DNA from: Cladopsammia gracilis
Lineage: Eukaryota; Cnidaria; Anthozoa; Scleractinia; Dendrophylliidae
DNA length: 64,000 nucleotides
NCBI GenBank assembly: GCA_022457155.1
Contig: JAJGOT010000193.1
Span: forward strand, 939,001 to 1,003,000
Reading direction: 5' to 3'
Made by a program: the position numbers and the translations under genes. A model generated the notes under the pieces. The model saw only the letters and a list, made by a program, of their open reading frames with translations. It made no database searches and was not told where the DNA came from. Below are positions 22,675-35,600 of the stretch, piece by piece. Each line of letters opens with the position of its first letter. Positions within the stretch are counted from its first letter, which is position 1.

Positions 22675-22753
22675 CAGGCTTTTAGCCAGAAATTGATTCT
22701 TCAAAAAGTAGGCGTCCACAGGACGCTTGGACACCCTGCTGGCTAAAAGCTTG
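22675..22753. mobile_element. hAT-type mini-MITE with 8-bp target duplication
   Basis: 79 bp element starting caggcttttagccag and ending ctggctaaaagcttg, flanked by ccctagcg on both sides (22667-22674 and 22754-22761). CAG-start TIRs and 8-bp duplications are typical of hAT. Confidence 0.85.
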
Positions 22754-22761
22754 CCCTAGCG

Positions 22762-23990
22762 GCCCGGGGTTAGACACAGCTGAAGTAAAGGACCTTGATG
22801 AATTTTGCAGAGCAGTTTGGAAACTTGTGATCGGCGACTTTTAAATGTAAACGCTTGGTTTCTTAAAAGCTACAACCGCACACAATGCTGTTGGAACAGT
22901 CCTAAGTGACATAGCTACGACCGTGATAATTACTGCTTTTCCTCTCGGAGATTGCGAGGAAAAAAACACGTGAATCAACAGACATTCAAGACATTAAGTA
23001 AAGAGACAAAGTGTTGGAGGGGGTTGTTGAGTATTTGAAACGTAAACAGAGATAGTGCAAACCTTTTGCGTGTGTCGCAACAGGTTTTTTTACAGGGTTG
23101 TAGCCTCTCGTATAGTCGTTAGTGTATTAGCGATATACTTGCAAGGGCGTATGTTTCGTAAATGGATTTATTTGTAGATGTACATTCTCTTTACTGGTGT
23201 CAATACAGTTCACATAGTCATATAATTAACTACAGTGAATTTGTATTCAATTTCCACAGACATCTCATGTTAAAGGTGACCAGGTTCTCAATTTGCATTA
23301 TCTATTTACTTGGTTGTACACTGATATTGTGAGGAGATTTGAGATACTGATCACCATTCCAATAATAAATGTGAAACAGTAACGTTGATGTGTCATGCAT
23401 TTAATTATATATACAGTTGCTACACATTAGCTGGTCACTATTGCTAACAGAAAATTGTTTTTTTCTTTACAAAATCAAAATTGTAGACAGAAATTCTCCT
23501 TACTAAACCATTTGAATATTATTTATTATTGAACTATTTTGCAACGTATGTCGTAAACTCACTGCTCATTCACAAATAATGCTACATTATGCAAATGTTG
23601 TATATTTGTGAAATTACATGTTGACATCATGGATACATTTTGTAGAAAAATGTATCTGTGCTGGAAAGAGTTTTGGGTTCCATCAGATCAGACCAGTTTT
23701 CTTGCATCTTTCCATGTCATTTAATCTTATTATATCAAAGTTCCTTAGTGACCTTAGCGAGAATATCAATAATGATCAATTTACAGCATGTACTAAGACA
23801 ATAAGCGTAGTTTCCAGTGTTTGAGTACTAATTTTTTATATTGAAAAATATCCTCTTATGATCTGCCTGTCAGTTGTTCAGCTACTTGAAATCTTTTTTT
23901 TTTTTTTTTTTTTTTGCAAAAGGTAGATTAAAGAATAATTTATGGAGGGTTGTATATAAGCTTAAGCTTACTTGCCTTTAAATGTAGGTT
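22762..23990. other. Intergenic, no gene
   Basis: AT-rich, with only short frames and a T homopolymer at about 23896-23915. Nothing supported. Confidence 0.45.
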
Positions 23991-24175
23991 GTTTCAATAG
24001 CGAAGCGCACAATTACTATTTATAGAACTAAAACTCAGACAAACAAACCAAAAGTGACTCTCAGGGGATTCCTAATAAAGAATTTCTATTGTCAGAAATG
24101 CAAGAATAAACAAGAATAAATTATAAACTCAGACAAACATGAGTACTGGCGTCATTTGTGCGCTTTGCTATTGAA
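23991..24175. mobile_element. Small MITE
   Basis: Ends tttcaatagcgaagcgcacaa and ttgtgcgctttgctattgaa are inverted repeats; the interior is AT-rich and non-coding. Confidence 0.7.
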
Positions 24176-24669
24176 GAGCATTAAAGAGCGGATTAAAGTG
24201 CGGTGATTTGAGCTAGATTTCTTAATCGTTGTTCTTCTTTGAGCCTAACCTTTCCTGTAATCAGTGTTTGCTCTTGTTGCGTCTATAAACAGAATCATTT
24301 TGTCCAACACTTCCAGTCAGTGTCGCCTCTTCTGATCGGTTTCGTTCAGAATTCTAATGGAGGCATTTGGTCAGGCTGTTTGAAGTCTTTGTAATCGATG
24401 CTGTTGTTGTTTCTTCGTTCGTTGCTCGATCGCGTTGTTCAAGTAGCCGTTCTCGCTCCAGCGGAGTTTCGGTGGTTAATCTTCTCGAGAAAGTATTTCC
24501 AGCCAATTGTTCAATCCAGCGTTGTTGTATTTGCTGTTCTTTCTCATTTGCATCAGAAATTGGTCGTGTTTCACCGAGAGTTAACACTTTTTCAAGACGA
24601 TGAGTAAGGGTAAACCGTCAGCCCGGCCGCCACCATGAACAAACTACACATGTGACAAGCGGCTAAATA
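24176..24669. other. No confirmed gene
   Basis: A minus-strand frame at 24354-24587 is rich in E, Q and T (EKEQQIQQRW, ERERLLEQRD) and could be an exon, but no ATG/splice context supports it. Confidence 0.25.
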
Positions 24670-25447
24670 CAGTCGGGCTTCTATTAAGCGGCCACCCTCC
24701 ATTAAGCGGCCACTTTCCAAAGTCCCGAACTATTTGTCAGTAAAGTGCTGTATTCGATACCTCTATTAAGCGGCCGCGGCCACCTTTTTGCTGTTGCAAG
24801 TTTAGTTTTTACTGTATTTTTACCTCTATTAAGCGGCCAGCAAATCATCTTTTCAAGCGAAATGGTGACAGATAATATGAAGGTGATAACTGATAACAAT
24901 AAAAACTGCAATTTAATCTCCACTTGCCCAGTTTCACGGTTACCAGGACCTTGCCCTATCTATCGGAAAGGCAAATGACTTGATCTTCTCGTTACAACTC
25001 CGAGCTCCACAACAGCAAACAGCAGTGATGGATTATTTTAAATAAATCGTCCGTGAAATATTTTGAGCTAAAATTTTTAGACTATTGGTGCAAAAAAGGC
25101 CTAAGAAACTTGATGTTTTGTTACATGGATTTGCATATTTTTCTGTACCTACTCAACACCAAAAAATAGTGTATTTATCGACTACATGCTCTCTGTGTTA
25201 GAGCTAGAACCTTGCATGGACTTGAAATGCGCAAATACAGGGCACTTAATTGTTTGTTTCAATGATTTTTGCATTTATCTTCACATATGTTCACTTTTCA
25301 ACAAACCTTTTGCTATATAGAGGCAATAACATTACGTTGACTGCCATTTCTATCCAATTTATACTGTACCTCTATTAAACGGCCAACCTCTATTAAGCGG
25401 CCAGTTTTCAAAGTCCCGAGGGTGGCCGCTTAATAGAGGTCCGACTG
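24670..25447. mobile_element. pogo-like (Tc1/mariner) MITE, ttaagcggcc type
   Basis: 778 bp, TIRs cagtcgggcttctattaagc / rc(ggtccgactg), flanked by TA. The motif ctctattaagcggcc from the TIR recurs inside at about 24700, 24760, 24820, 25365 and 25385. No transposase. Sister of 42827-43662. Confidence 0.8.
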
Positions 25448-25719
25448 TACAGGGGTTGCACCACAGTCTAAGTCTTAAATGAAATCAACTTTTTGAGCCC
25501 GCGGGAATGAACACCCACACACCAACCTATGTTTTCACTCAAACCGCTGGTCGGTGCAATTGCTGTATTTAGTCACTCGTCACATGTGTTTTGCCGCCAT
25601 GTTGGATTGGATTGCTCACAGTGAGGAAATGGGTCAAGGCTAGCGCTCAGACCTGCCCGGCCGCGATCTCTGTAAGCCCTACGGGCGTGTCAGGCTCACG
25701 CGCGGTATTCAAGCTTTCG

Positions 25720-25745
25720 ACGCTTACATACATACATACATACTT
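25720..25745. repeat. (tacataca)n microsatellite
   Basis: Short tacatacatac run immediately 3' of a LINE tail in minus orientation, so probably the LINE 3' end. Confidence 0.6.
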
Positions 25746-25916
25746 TATTGTAACTCCCTAAACGGGTTTTTCAGTTACAAAATTATAAAAATTGCTAAAA
25801 TAACAAATAAATGACTAAATGACTTAAGTAATAACTACACATTAAAAAAAAACCACTAAAATACAAGAAAGAATGAAAAAATACAATGAATTAAATTGAC
25901 TATTTACAAATTCAGA

Positions 25917-26069
25917 CTAATTAGAAAGAAGTAAGTTAGCAAGTCTTTTCCCAAAGACTTTAACAGAGTCTAAAGATTTAACATCGTCCCTTAGATTATT
26001 CCAGAGTTTAGCACTACGATAGGTGAAAGACCGCTGTCCGGTGGTTGTACGGCACCTCGGAATGTTTAG
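25917..26069 (-). pseudogene. LINE tail 1
   Basis: Reads IPRCRTTTGQRSFTYRSAKL then WNNLRDDV...FGKRLANLLLSN-stop, the conserved C-terminus of LINE reverse-transcriptase polyproteins (YR...LWNxL). 5'-truncated. Confidence 0.8.
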
Positions 26070-26139
26070 TCTAAATCGAATACTGTATTAAACTACCGTA
26101 TGGGATATGTAAATAAAGGAGCGTGATCAGCGGTCATAT

Positions 26140-26304
26140 TTAGTCATAATAATGACTACAGTTAATCATTTGGGAAATGTCCAAGTGTGATAAGCCAGAT
26201 TTAAATGATTGAATTGGGGTAGTACTACGTAAAGTTGAAGGTAATGAGTTCCATTCAGGTATAGTCCGTGGAAAGAAAGAGGATCTGTAACAGTTCTTGT
26301 TGGA
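26140..26304 (-). pseudogene. LINE tail 2
   Basis: Reads RSSFFPRTIPEWNSLPSTLR then FKSGLSHL, the R-x-IPEWNSLP tail of a second LINE, just 5' of LINE tail 1 on the same strand. Two different LINE 3' ends therefore lie in tandem. Confidence 0.8.
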
Positions 26305-26469
26305 ATGATTGAAGGTGTCTGGAAAAAAGCTAGCCTGCGTAGCAGGCGCATGAAAATAATGGCCGCAAGAAAGAACGGGGCGCGCGAGGGAGACACGCGA
26401 GGAGCTTTCGGAGCTTCCCGCCTTTGCGAGTGAACAGCGAAAAAAAAAACACGACTGTTTTGCAGTCTG

Positions 26470-26920
26470 GTCCTAACATCGCCCGGAATGCCATTGTCTT
26501 TCACGCATGTACTTACTGTGCCCTGTTTCTTAATGCGCAGCATAATTACTTGCATATACAGAAACAGTCGGTTGTAATTGGTCAACAGATTAAGCTTTGG
26601 GAATACTCTAGTCTCTAGGCAGATACAACTACTGTCAATTACACATTTTGACGCGTGATGTAAATCCCAAGGTGTGATAAAGTTAACAATTGGCTGACAT
26701 TAAAGAAGAGCCACCCTCTTTTCAAAGCATTTTGTCAACAAATTCGTGTGCGGCAACATTTTTTTTAATCTTTAGATTCGCAATGGTTAGAGCGCGATGG
26801 CAAAAGCATTTTCCGCAAAACATGGTTTTGCACAGATCACTTGCTTGTTCGTTACGCTTTTTTACTAGCGCTCTTTACAGAACTTTAGTATGGCAGACAA
26901 CTGAAGTGGCTCCATGACCG
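26470..26920 (+). repeat. Dispersed repeat, copy 1 (pair with 31295-31690)
   Basis: Shares ggaatgccattgtctt, ttgtaattggtcaacagatt, ttttgtcaacaaattcgtgtg and gttagagcgcgatggcaaaa, in order, with 31295-31690. A weaker relative is at 38740-38800. Non-coding. Confidence 0.75.
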
Positions 26921-27084
26921 ACAATTTTTATCAAACTACCGCGTTTTAACAGTGTTTAGATCGTTTTAAAGTTATTTTAAGCGCATCGAAGGTCTATAAA
27001 AGACGTGATGTCTTATTCTTCTCGCTCTTTACACAGCCTTTTGTCAACAACTTAAGTTGTTCAAAAGGTGGATAGCACTATCCA

Positions 27085-28255
27085 CTTCGTGACGCCAGTC
27101 ATGGAGTACCTTGCCACCCCCCCAGGACACTTCGTGACGCCAGTCATGGAGTACCTTGCCACCCCCCAGGACACTTTGTGACGCCAGTCATGGAGTACCT
27201 TGCCACCCCCCCAGGACACTTCGTGATGCCAGTCATGGAGTACCTTGCCACCCCCAGGACACTTTGTGACGCCAGTCATGGAGTACCTTGCCACCCCCCA
27301 GGACACTTTGTGATGCCAGTCATGGAGTACCTTGCCAACCCCCCAGGACACTTTGTGATGCCAGTCATGGAGTACCTTGCCACCCCCCCAGGACACTTCG
27401 TGACGCCAGTCATGGAGTACCTTGCCACCCCCAGGACACTTCGTGACGCCAGTCATGGAGTACCTTGCCACCCCCCAGGACACTTCGTGACGCCAGTCAT
27501 GGAGTACCTTGCCACCCCCCAGGACACTTCGTGACGCCAGTCATGGAGTACCTTGCCACCCCCCAGGACACTTCGTGACGCCAGTCATGGAGTACCTTGC
27601 CACCCCCCAGGACACTTCGTGACGCCAGTCATGGAGTACCTTGCCACCCCCCAGGACACTTCGTGACGCCAGTCATGGAGTACCTTGCCACCCCCCAGGA
27701 CACTTCGTGACGCCAGTCATGGAGTACCTTGCCACCCCCCAGGACACTTCGTGACGCCAGTCATGGAGTACCTTGCCACCCCCCAGGACACTTCGTGACG
27801 CCAGTCATGGAGTACCTTGCCACCCACCCAGGACACTTTGTGACGCCAGTCATGGAGTACCTTGCCACCCCCCAGGACACTTCGTGACGCCAGTCATGGA
27901 GTACCTTCCCACCCCCCCAGGACACTTCGTGATGCCAGTCATGGAGTACCTTGCCACCTCCCAGGACACTTCGTGACGCCAGTCATGGAGTACCTTGCCA
28001 CCCCCCAGGACACTTTGTGACGCCAGTCATGGAGTACCTTGCCACCCCCCCAGGACACTTCGTGACGCCAGTCATGGAGTACCTTGCCACCCCCAGGACA
28101 CTTCGTGACGCCAGTCATGGAGTACCTTGCCACCCCCCAGGACACTTTGTGACGCCAGTCATGGAGTACCTTGCCGCCCCCCAGGACACTTCGTGACGCC
28201 AGTCATGGAGTAACTTGCCCCCCCCCCCCCCCAGGACACTTTGTGACGCCATAAA
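27085..28255. repeat. 44-bp minisatellite, ~26 copies
   Basis: Tandem units of about 43-45 bp (agtcatggagtaccttgcca, a run of 5-7 C, aggacacttcgtgacgcc). Copies differ mainly in the C-run and at a few C/T sites. Long frames in both directions here are artefacts. Confidence 0.97.
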
Positions 28256-28549
28256 TTATCAACCTAACTCAGAAATTGGCTTTTGCATGTGGTAGTTTCT
28301 ACAACCTCTGCGGAAATTGGTGGAAAATTGACCAAAATTAAAATGTGAAGTTTTTTTTCGGAAAAGCCATTTCACCACTTTCTTAGTTGGATAATTTTTA
28401 ATATTTGCTCTAAATCGTAAAATCATGCTAAAACCGATAGGAGAGTTTTCTGTTTGCAAGGAAGCACAAAATTCTTTTGAGCGAATTTATGATTTTCATG
28501 AACTCAATTATTTTAAAACCTGTTCAGAATTTTTGATCTCCATCGAATC

Positions 28550-29300
28550 CTAAAAGAGGTTTCAGAAATTCTGATCCCTCCCGTCAATTACCAAACAAAC
28601 ACAGCTACATGGATTCAGAATTCAGAAATTCTGATCCCCCGTCAATTAACCGAACAAAACAACTATATACATCTTATCCTTAAAGGATTCAGGAAATTCT
28701 GATCCCCCCGTCAGTTAACTGAACAAAAACAGCTATATACATCTAATTCTTAAAAATTCAGAAATTCTGATCCAGCAATCAGTTAACCAAACAAAAACAG
28801 CTATATACATCTAATTCTTAAATTCAGAAATTCTGATCCCCCCATCAGTTAACTGAACAAAAACAGCTATATACATCTAATTCTTAAAATTCAGAAATTC
28901 TGATCCCCCGTCAGGTTAACCAAACATAAACAGCTATATACATCTAATTCTTAAAAATTCAGAAATTCTTACGCCCCACGTCAGGTTACCGAACAAAAAC
29001 AGCTATATACATCTATTTTTTTTAAATTCAGAAATTCTGATCCCGTCAGTTAACCGAACAAAAACAGCTATATACATCAAATACTTAAAAAGTCAGAAAT
29101 TCTGATTCCCCCCATCAGTTAACCGAACAAAAACAGCTATATACATCTATTTCTTAAAAATTCAGAAATTCTGATCCCACCGTCAATTACCTGGAAAAAA
29201 AAACCAGCTATATTCATCTAATTCTTAAAAATTGTTATCCTCCATCAATTAACCAAACAAAAACATTATACATCTAATTCTAAAAGGACTCAGAATTTCT
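28550..29300. repeat. ~66-70 bp minisatellite, ~11 copies
   Basis: Units carry attcagaaattctgatcccc, gtcagttaaccgaacaaaaa and cagctatatacatctaattc. More decayed units trail to about 29730 and 30050. It starts ~300 bp after the 44-bp minisatellite. Confidence 0.9.
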
Positions 29301-29702
29301 AATTCCCATGTCACGAGTAAAGTGCAGGATTACAGAAAATTAATTCAGTTTTTTTTCTTACTCCTCTATACCACTTGTTACTGGACAATTCTAATCATAA
29401 AGGATTCAGAAATTCTGATGCCTGTCAATGAACTGAACAAAACTGGCTATTCACATCTTTTTCTAAAAGATTTAGAATTTCTAATTCCCTTGTTATGAGT
29501 GAGGTGCAGGATTGTAGAAAATTAATTCAGTTTTTTTTAGAACGAAGCAAGATACAATGGGATGTATTGTTATTCAATGATAGAAATATGACTTCCATCT
29601 CATTAAACTAATTTTCGCAGTTCTACACCTTAGTGCATGTCACTTACATCATGTACATGTAACTTAAAACTGAAAGGAATCAGAATTTCTGACCTCATCA
29701 CT

Positions 29703-29910
29703 TTACCCTTTCACTCCCAGAGTCAATTATGGAGACATGAAGTGCAGTGCTAACTTTTGAGTCTGTGGACGAAACCCTACATTGTATGTACAGCAGTTCA
29801 ATACTTTCACATGATACAGTTACCATTTGGTTTCAATATTTTACAACATGAAATTTGGGATTTTTCTTGAATTTTGATATTTGGCACTCTTGTGAGTTAA
29901 AGAGTTAACT
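29703..29910. mobile_element. TTAA-type MITE (reverse copy)
   Basis: Same family as 7601-7818, in opposite orientation: accctttcactcccagagtc at one end and a decayed gagttaaagagttaac at the other. Confidence 0.6.
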
Positions 29911-30349
29911 AAACAAAAACGTAAGTGAAATTTGTGGTCCTCTCAGTTTGCTATCAACTTAAGCAGTTGAAAAAACAACCTGACAAAATTCAGGCTTCTA
30001 ATTAAATCTAAAAGGGATTCAGAATTTTTGTTGCCTCCATCACTTAAACAAACAAAACTAATAGGAAGATCTAGCCTGTTTCTAGATGTTTTTTTTGTAT
30101 TGTGATTTTTCCTCTGATGGTCACAGCAAGATGCCACTGATCATCCTTCTATGGGCACGATCAACAGAGGTGGATCAACATACTGTCATACATATACATA
30201 AATGGATGACCTCATTTGTAGTTCTGCTAGTGATTCCATTTCCTGAAAATCAGATCATATGGTATTGACTTTAAAATTACTCAAATTTAACACTTATTAA
30301 TCAATAAAATTAATATTATTGTACATGTATTTCATGGCATTGAGTAACT

Positions 30350-30690
30350 ATCCGTTTACACTATACACGAGAATCGCGAACTCATCTTGTGGGGGGTAGT
30401 GGGGGCAAGACAACTCGAGTGGGCGAGTTGTCTTGCCTCGGCAGGTAGGGTAACCCTGGCAGGTGTGACAACTTTTTCTCATTAACATTTTGGCTCGCCT
30501 GCACGAGACGAGACAGCTCAAATTGTTCCAGGAGCCTGTGTGTTTTTGGTCAGCAGAGACCAAATGTGCAAAAAATGGCATCCTGAGAGAGACTGGTGTG
30601 CTAGAGGAGACAGCTGTTACAACTCACAACTCCATATGAACACTCCGTAAAGTTGTCTTGGGGGGAGGGTTGTCTCGGGTACCAGAGACC
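30350..30690. repeat. gacaact-rich foldback repeat
   Basis: Contains the hairpin caagacaactcg/cgagttgtcttg at about 30406-30437 and further gttgtct motifs near 30653-30676. Element ends not defined. The rest of 29911-30930 shows no gene. Confidence 0.4.
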
Positions 30691-30933
30691 ATATAAATAG
30701 GGCCTAAATTTCAAGTTGCATTATGTGTACATGTACTTTTACTCACACTGTTCTGAGTCACACTGGTCTGAGTTCATACCAGTCTCATATTATCAGCCTC
30801 TTAGTTTTTGGCTCACTGTGAAATTACAACAAATCTATTTTAACAGAATGTTCTTTTGGTTAAAAATACAAACCGAAAACTGCAACAAATTGTTGCATGT
30901 GAACAACTAACTGGTAACTACAGCTAAACTAAA

Positions 30934-31031
30934 GAATACCCGGCCACTTATTTCGAATAAGAATGGCTCCTTTTACGCGTTTACTGTTTAGCGATATGTA
31001 AATACATGTAAGCTTAAGTTGCCGGGTATTC
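30934..31031. mobile_element. Mini-MITE gaatacccgg
   Basis: Inverted ends gaatacccggccacttatt and cttaagttgccgggtattc. A relative lies at 40400-40525 inside the big palindrome's left arm. Confidence 0.7.
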
Positions 31032-31063
31032 TGAAATCTCTCCAAGCTTTTAAATAGCAATAT

Positions 31064-31225
31064 TGTATGGGTCATTGGGACATTCCATTTTTTAACCCCC
31101 CCCCCCCCCCCCATTGAAGGCATGATTCCAACAGGATCTTTTTTGCCACCCAAGGCCGATTCTGACACCCCCTCTCTCCCCTCTCTACGGAAGGCATGAT
31201 TCCGACACCCCCTGACCAAATCCCA
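31064..31225. repeat. C-tract repeat with gaaggcatgattcc units
   Basis: A run of about 18 C after tccattttttaa, then two ggcatgattccRac units. The reverse version is at about 41610-41760. Confidence 0.55.
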
Positions 31226-31294
31226 TGATTTGAGAAAATTGATTTTTGTGACATCATAACTTAAGCACAGTCACTATATATAATTTCCAACACA

Positions 31295-31690
31295 TCACCC
31301 AGAATGCCATTGTCTTCCGCGACATGTACTTGCAGTGCCCAGTTTCTTAATGCGCGGCATAATAACTTGCATATACAAGACTAGTCGACTGTAATTGGTC
31401 AACAGATTAAGCATTGGGAATATTCTAGTTTCTTGGCAGATTCAACTGCTGTCAATCAAACGGTTTTGTCAACAAATTCATGTGCAGCAAGATTTTTTTG
31501 ACTCGTTAGATTCAAAATTGTTAGAGCGCGATGGCAAAAACATTTTCCACAGAACAGGGTTTTCAGTTAAAAGCGTTGCCAAACAGTGAGTGTGGATCAC
31601 GGGTCACTTGCTTGTACATGTACGTTGCGCTTTTTTTACTCACGATCTTGCCTCAGCGGCTGAAGCTGTCTTCACTTTCTTTCAGGACTG
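31295..31690 (+). repeat. Dispersed repeat, copy 2
   Basis: Partner of 26470-26920; ends ~120 bp before the TIR of the 6.7 kb transposon. Confidence 0.7.
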
Positions 31691-32627
31691 TGCAGTGTAT
31701 TAATAGCATTATCTGAAATAGTTCCACGCAGACCAAATGGTTTTGATAGTAGTGTGAGGGCAAGTTGAGATGAGCGTGAAAGGGCAGTTACCAATATACG
31801 CACCATAGGCAGGGAGCAGAGATGGGAAAACTTGAGTTTCGCTCAACCCAAACCACAGAAAAGGTTTGACAACTGATTTTAACAGGACAACACCTCCTGA
31901 ACAACGCTAGGTAGTTCGTAAAGTTGAATTGTGGTATCAGTTTCGAGTTAGAGGTATTTTGTTGCGTAACTAGCGATTCAACATGAAAACGAGGCTGACT
32001 ATGCTTTTTTGTATGTTACTTGATTTCCTCTCAATACAACTGCATAAAAATCACCGAGGCAGTAACATATCAACATCTCGATAAAATAGATACAACATTC
32101 AGTGTTAAATATAGATCACGTGATCTGTCACATGACTAGAAACGCCAAAATTTCGACCAGTTAATCCATGTATTTTTAGGGGCCAAGTTCAAATTACTTA
32201 CAAAACGCGTTTTCTCTCTAAGAAAAGGAACATAAAATATTAACAACTTTACAAGAGTGTTTAATTTGAGTGAAACGGGAAGAAACAGGTTTTAGCCTCG
32301 TTTTGATGCTAAATAGAAACGATAACAATGTTCACTGCTTTTTCTTTGCATCTTACTTGATTTCTTCTCAAATTGCAAAGGCAGTGAAATATCAACGAGA
32401 TAAAATAGATGCAACATTCAGTCTTAAATATAGATCACATGACCTGTCACATGATTACAAACGCTACATTTAGACCAGTTAATCTATGTATTTTGAGAGG
32501 CTAAGTTCAAATTACTATAAACAGAAATAGAAAAACGTTTGTTTGGCGTTGCTTATCAAACACGTTGTTCTAAGCAGCGTTTCACAATTGAAATTTCTTT
32601 TCACGTTTTAATTACTTGTAAGAATGT

Positions 32628-35600
32628 TCAGTCTGAATCAGAATCTTCTGACTCAGAGAAGTAGTCAACTGTGAGCCATACAGCGTGTGGATTTCTGCAG
32701 TCTGCATCAGCCATACAGAAACAAGACTCAGAACATGACAGTCCATTACTGCTACAAGAACAATTTCTCTGACAACTAGATTTGCAGTTACAAGTTGTCA
32801 ACTCTAACAAACTGCTTGGCGTGGGATTCTTTAACATAAGCACTGGTTTCAGCTCCTTGCCAGGTCGTTCCCAACCATTGCCTTCTGGTGATGGAAGTTC
32901 TTGCATCGCTTCCAGAGAGCGCCTCCACACCATAGCTTGATAATTTGCCCGTTCCAAGTGATGTCGCAAACTGTCCGAAGTAGACAGGAGCCTTTCATTC
33001 TTCTGCTTCTTGTGACAGAACAGAAGATACCTGAGTTCGTCAGCTGTGGCAGCTCTTCTCTGGCACGGATAGAGATTACAAACATATGCTTCACATTTTG
33101 CCATGGTGGCCTCGCAAAGACTTTACGGGACCAAGACTTTCTTGGTGTATTTCGCTGCTTATGAGTGCATCCCACGCTTTCTTCTTACCAATTCCGGAAA
33201 GAGCGCTGGTGGAATCGCATCCAGATATCACATGAAATGCTGGTAGTGCTTTGCACATTCTGCTTCCTAATGTGTGAGCCACGTTGTGCAATGGGATAAA
33301 ACGAAGTCGATCCTTGACACCAGTTTTGAGCCAAAGTTCTTTACAGCTAAGGCTGACAAAGTGTGTTACACCCAGAAGAAAAACATCGGTGTCTGGGGAC
33401 TGAATCACAATTCTACAGTTTGGATGGCCATCAACAGCATGTTTGGTGTGAAGAAATAACCGGGTGTCTGCTTCCACATGGTCTGACCTCAGTGCCATCA
33501 CATCTTCACAGTGGCCATTCGTAACACACACAGCACAGATTTCATCCTTATATCCGCCACCGATTATCAGCTTCTTGTTTGCTGGTAGCTGCTGTTGTCC
33601 CAGCTCGCAGAGTGAATTCATAAGAAAGTCACAAAGATTAATCTTGTTCCGCTGATTGGACATGAACTTTCCCCACTGTTTGGGTACAGGAGTGGCCGGT
33701 CCGCTGATCTGGACTTCTAATGAAGTAGCTGTCAAACCCCTCCTGTAACGTTCTCCTGCTTTAATCGACACCTCCTAGTACTGGTCAAAGACAAGGTGGA
33801 CTTCACTGCAGCTTGCAGCGGGGCTATAATTATCGAGTAGTACTTCTGTGCTAGGGCTCCAAATGTGTGTAGAAATTGGTAGCCTGGGGCAGACGTTGAT
33901 GTTGGTCTCCATAATGGCAGCTAAAGCACTCTCGTTGGTCTTTCTCAAGCTGCCATCTTCATGTGCAAGAGAGCATGGTATTGATGACAGCTCGTAACTC
34001 AGGGTTGTCCACAACTTTTCAAGTAGCTGGCAAAAATTTCTAAGTAGCCGGATAGCACCAGTAAAGAAACAAATAATTTGTCTTTAAAAAAATATATTTA
34101 TCACAAAAGTAGCCGGCGCAAACGACCGAAGTAGCCGGTTAATTCTGCCGGCTGCCGGCTGTTAGGGACAACCCTGGTAACTGAGTACCTCTTTCAGATT
34201 GATCTGGCGGACATTAGCAGCAATTAGAAGTCGTCCGAACAAAATCTCTATCAGCTCTAACTGTGACGAGTTTCTCATTTGTGGCCTTCACTTGAATCTT
34301 CTTGCTCACAGTGTTGGAGGTCTTTATCTTTAGATTAGGAATGGGGTCCCAGAAATTGACCTCACTGGAGTCAAGACGTTTCTCTATGAACGTAGATATC
34401 TGCTCATGGCCCTTCTCAGTACTATTAACAAGACTGTTTGCTGTTTGCTACTTCAGCAGGTAAAACAACTCCAGTCGCAAAATTTACAAGAGAGTCTGAA
34501 TCATGAGTGAGAGGGCTAACCATCATTCCAGAGGTAAAGCAGTTGACAAGCTTCTGGATATCTTTATCTCATGCAATTCTCTTAGGTGCTGCCTCTTTGT
34601 GAGTGGCTACTCGATCACTGTCAAGCACGGAGTACGTTTCTTTAAGTGCTGTTGTCACAAAGGCACGTTCATGACATGCGAGGAACCACCTCTGTAGAGC
34701 AGCTGGATTTTGCAGTATCCCAATAATTCCTCCCTTCCATTTTGAGTCTGCGTTAACGGACTGTTCTAGTGCCATGTCTGTCCATACATGAGAGAAGGGT
34801 TGACCAGAGCGGCTCACTGCATGGTTTCCAGCGACAAATTCCTGGTGAACTCGCAGATGTTTGACTTGCAGCTGCTTCATATCGGAGATGTACACTGGTA
34901 ACCATCTGGCATAGTTTGATCTGTTCATGGCAAAGAAATGGGGAATCAGTGCTGCAGTAGACGAAAGATGCAAGCTCCAGTTCGCCGTCCTTTCAGCTTT
35001 AATGAATTGCAGTAGCAGCTTTACCATAGAAATGTATTGTTTCCAGAAGGAAAATGTCATGGACTGTGAAGCTGCTTCTGCCTGGAACTCCGCGAATAAG
35101 GATGCTACCTTCATCCTGTTGCGCTTCAACTCTTCGACAGTTTGCGACATGCTAACCTTGGATTTGATGGCTTGCCTACAAGCTTCTAGCTCATTGTCTA
35201 GCGAATTATGATCGACTTGCTCTTCTGTTCTCTGGAGGTTGCTGCACCACTGCGCAAAGGCACTCCCTAGAAGACGGTACAGAGCCTCCATGGAAAGTTT
35301 GTGTGCTCTCACTCCCCGATTTTACGATTTTCCCTTCATCAGGGCAGATGTCGTACCAGCTGCATAAACTCCTGATTCGATAAGTAGGTCATCTAGACCT
35401 GAATTCATGAACTTTTTGCCAAGCAAGGACAAGAAATTAAGCGCCACGTGAAAACCGCCCAGTCATATGACAGTGTTAGAGAACTCTTCAGGAAACCTTA
35501 TCTGTAGTTGCTTTGCTTTTCGTATGAATGGCGAGATCGAACGTAATCACAGCCTCAGCTTAACCCACACTTTCGCTGATCTTCTGCGCGTGTTTCAGTA

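Noticed and set aside
26424..26618. Plus frame MRVNSEKKNTTVL...
   Set aside because: It spans the junction between LINE debris and a dispersed repeat; the related copy at 31.3 kb does not keep it open.
27061..28196. Frames on both strands with SHGVPCHPPGHF or ARYSMTGVTK repeats
   Set aside because: Product of the 44-bp tandem array; frames exist in several phases, as expected for a stop-free repeat.
27085..28255. Possible CRISPR-like array
   Set aside because: Units are contiguous with no unique spacers; eukaryotic minisatellite.
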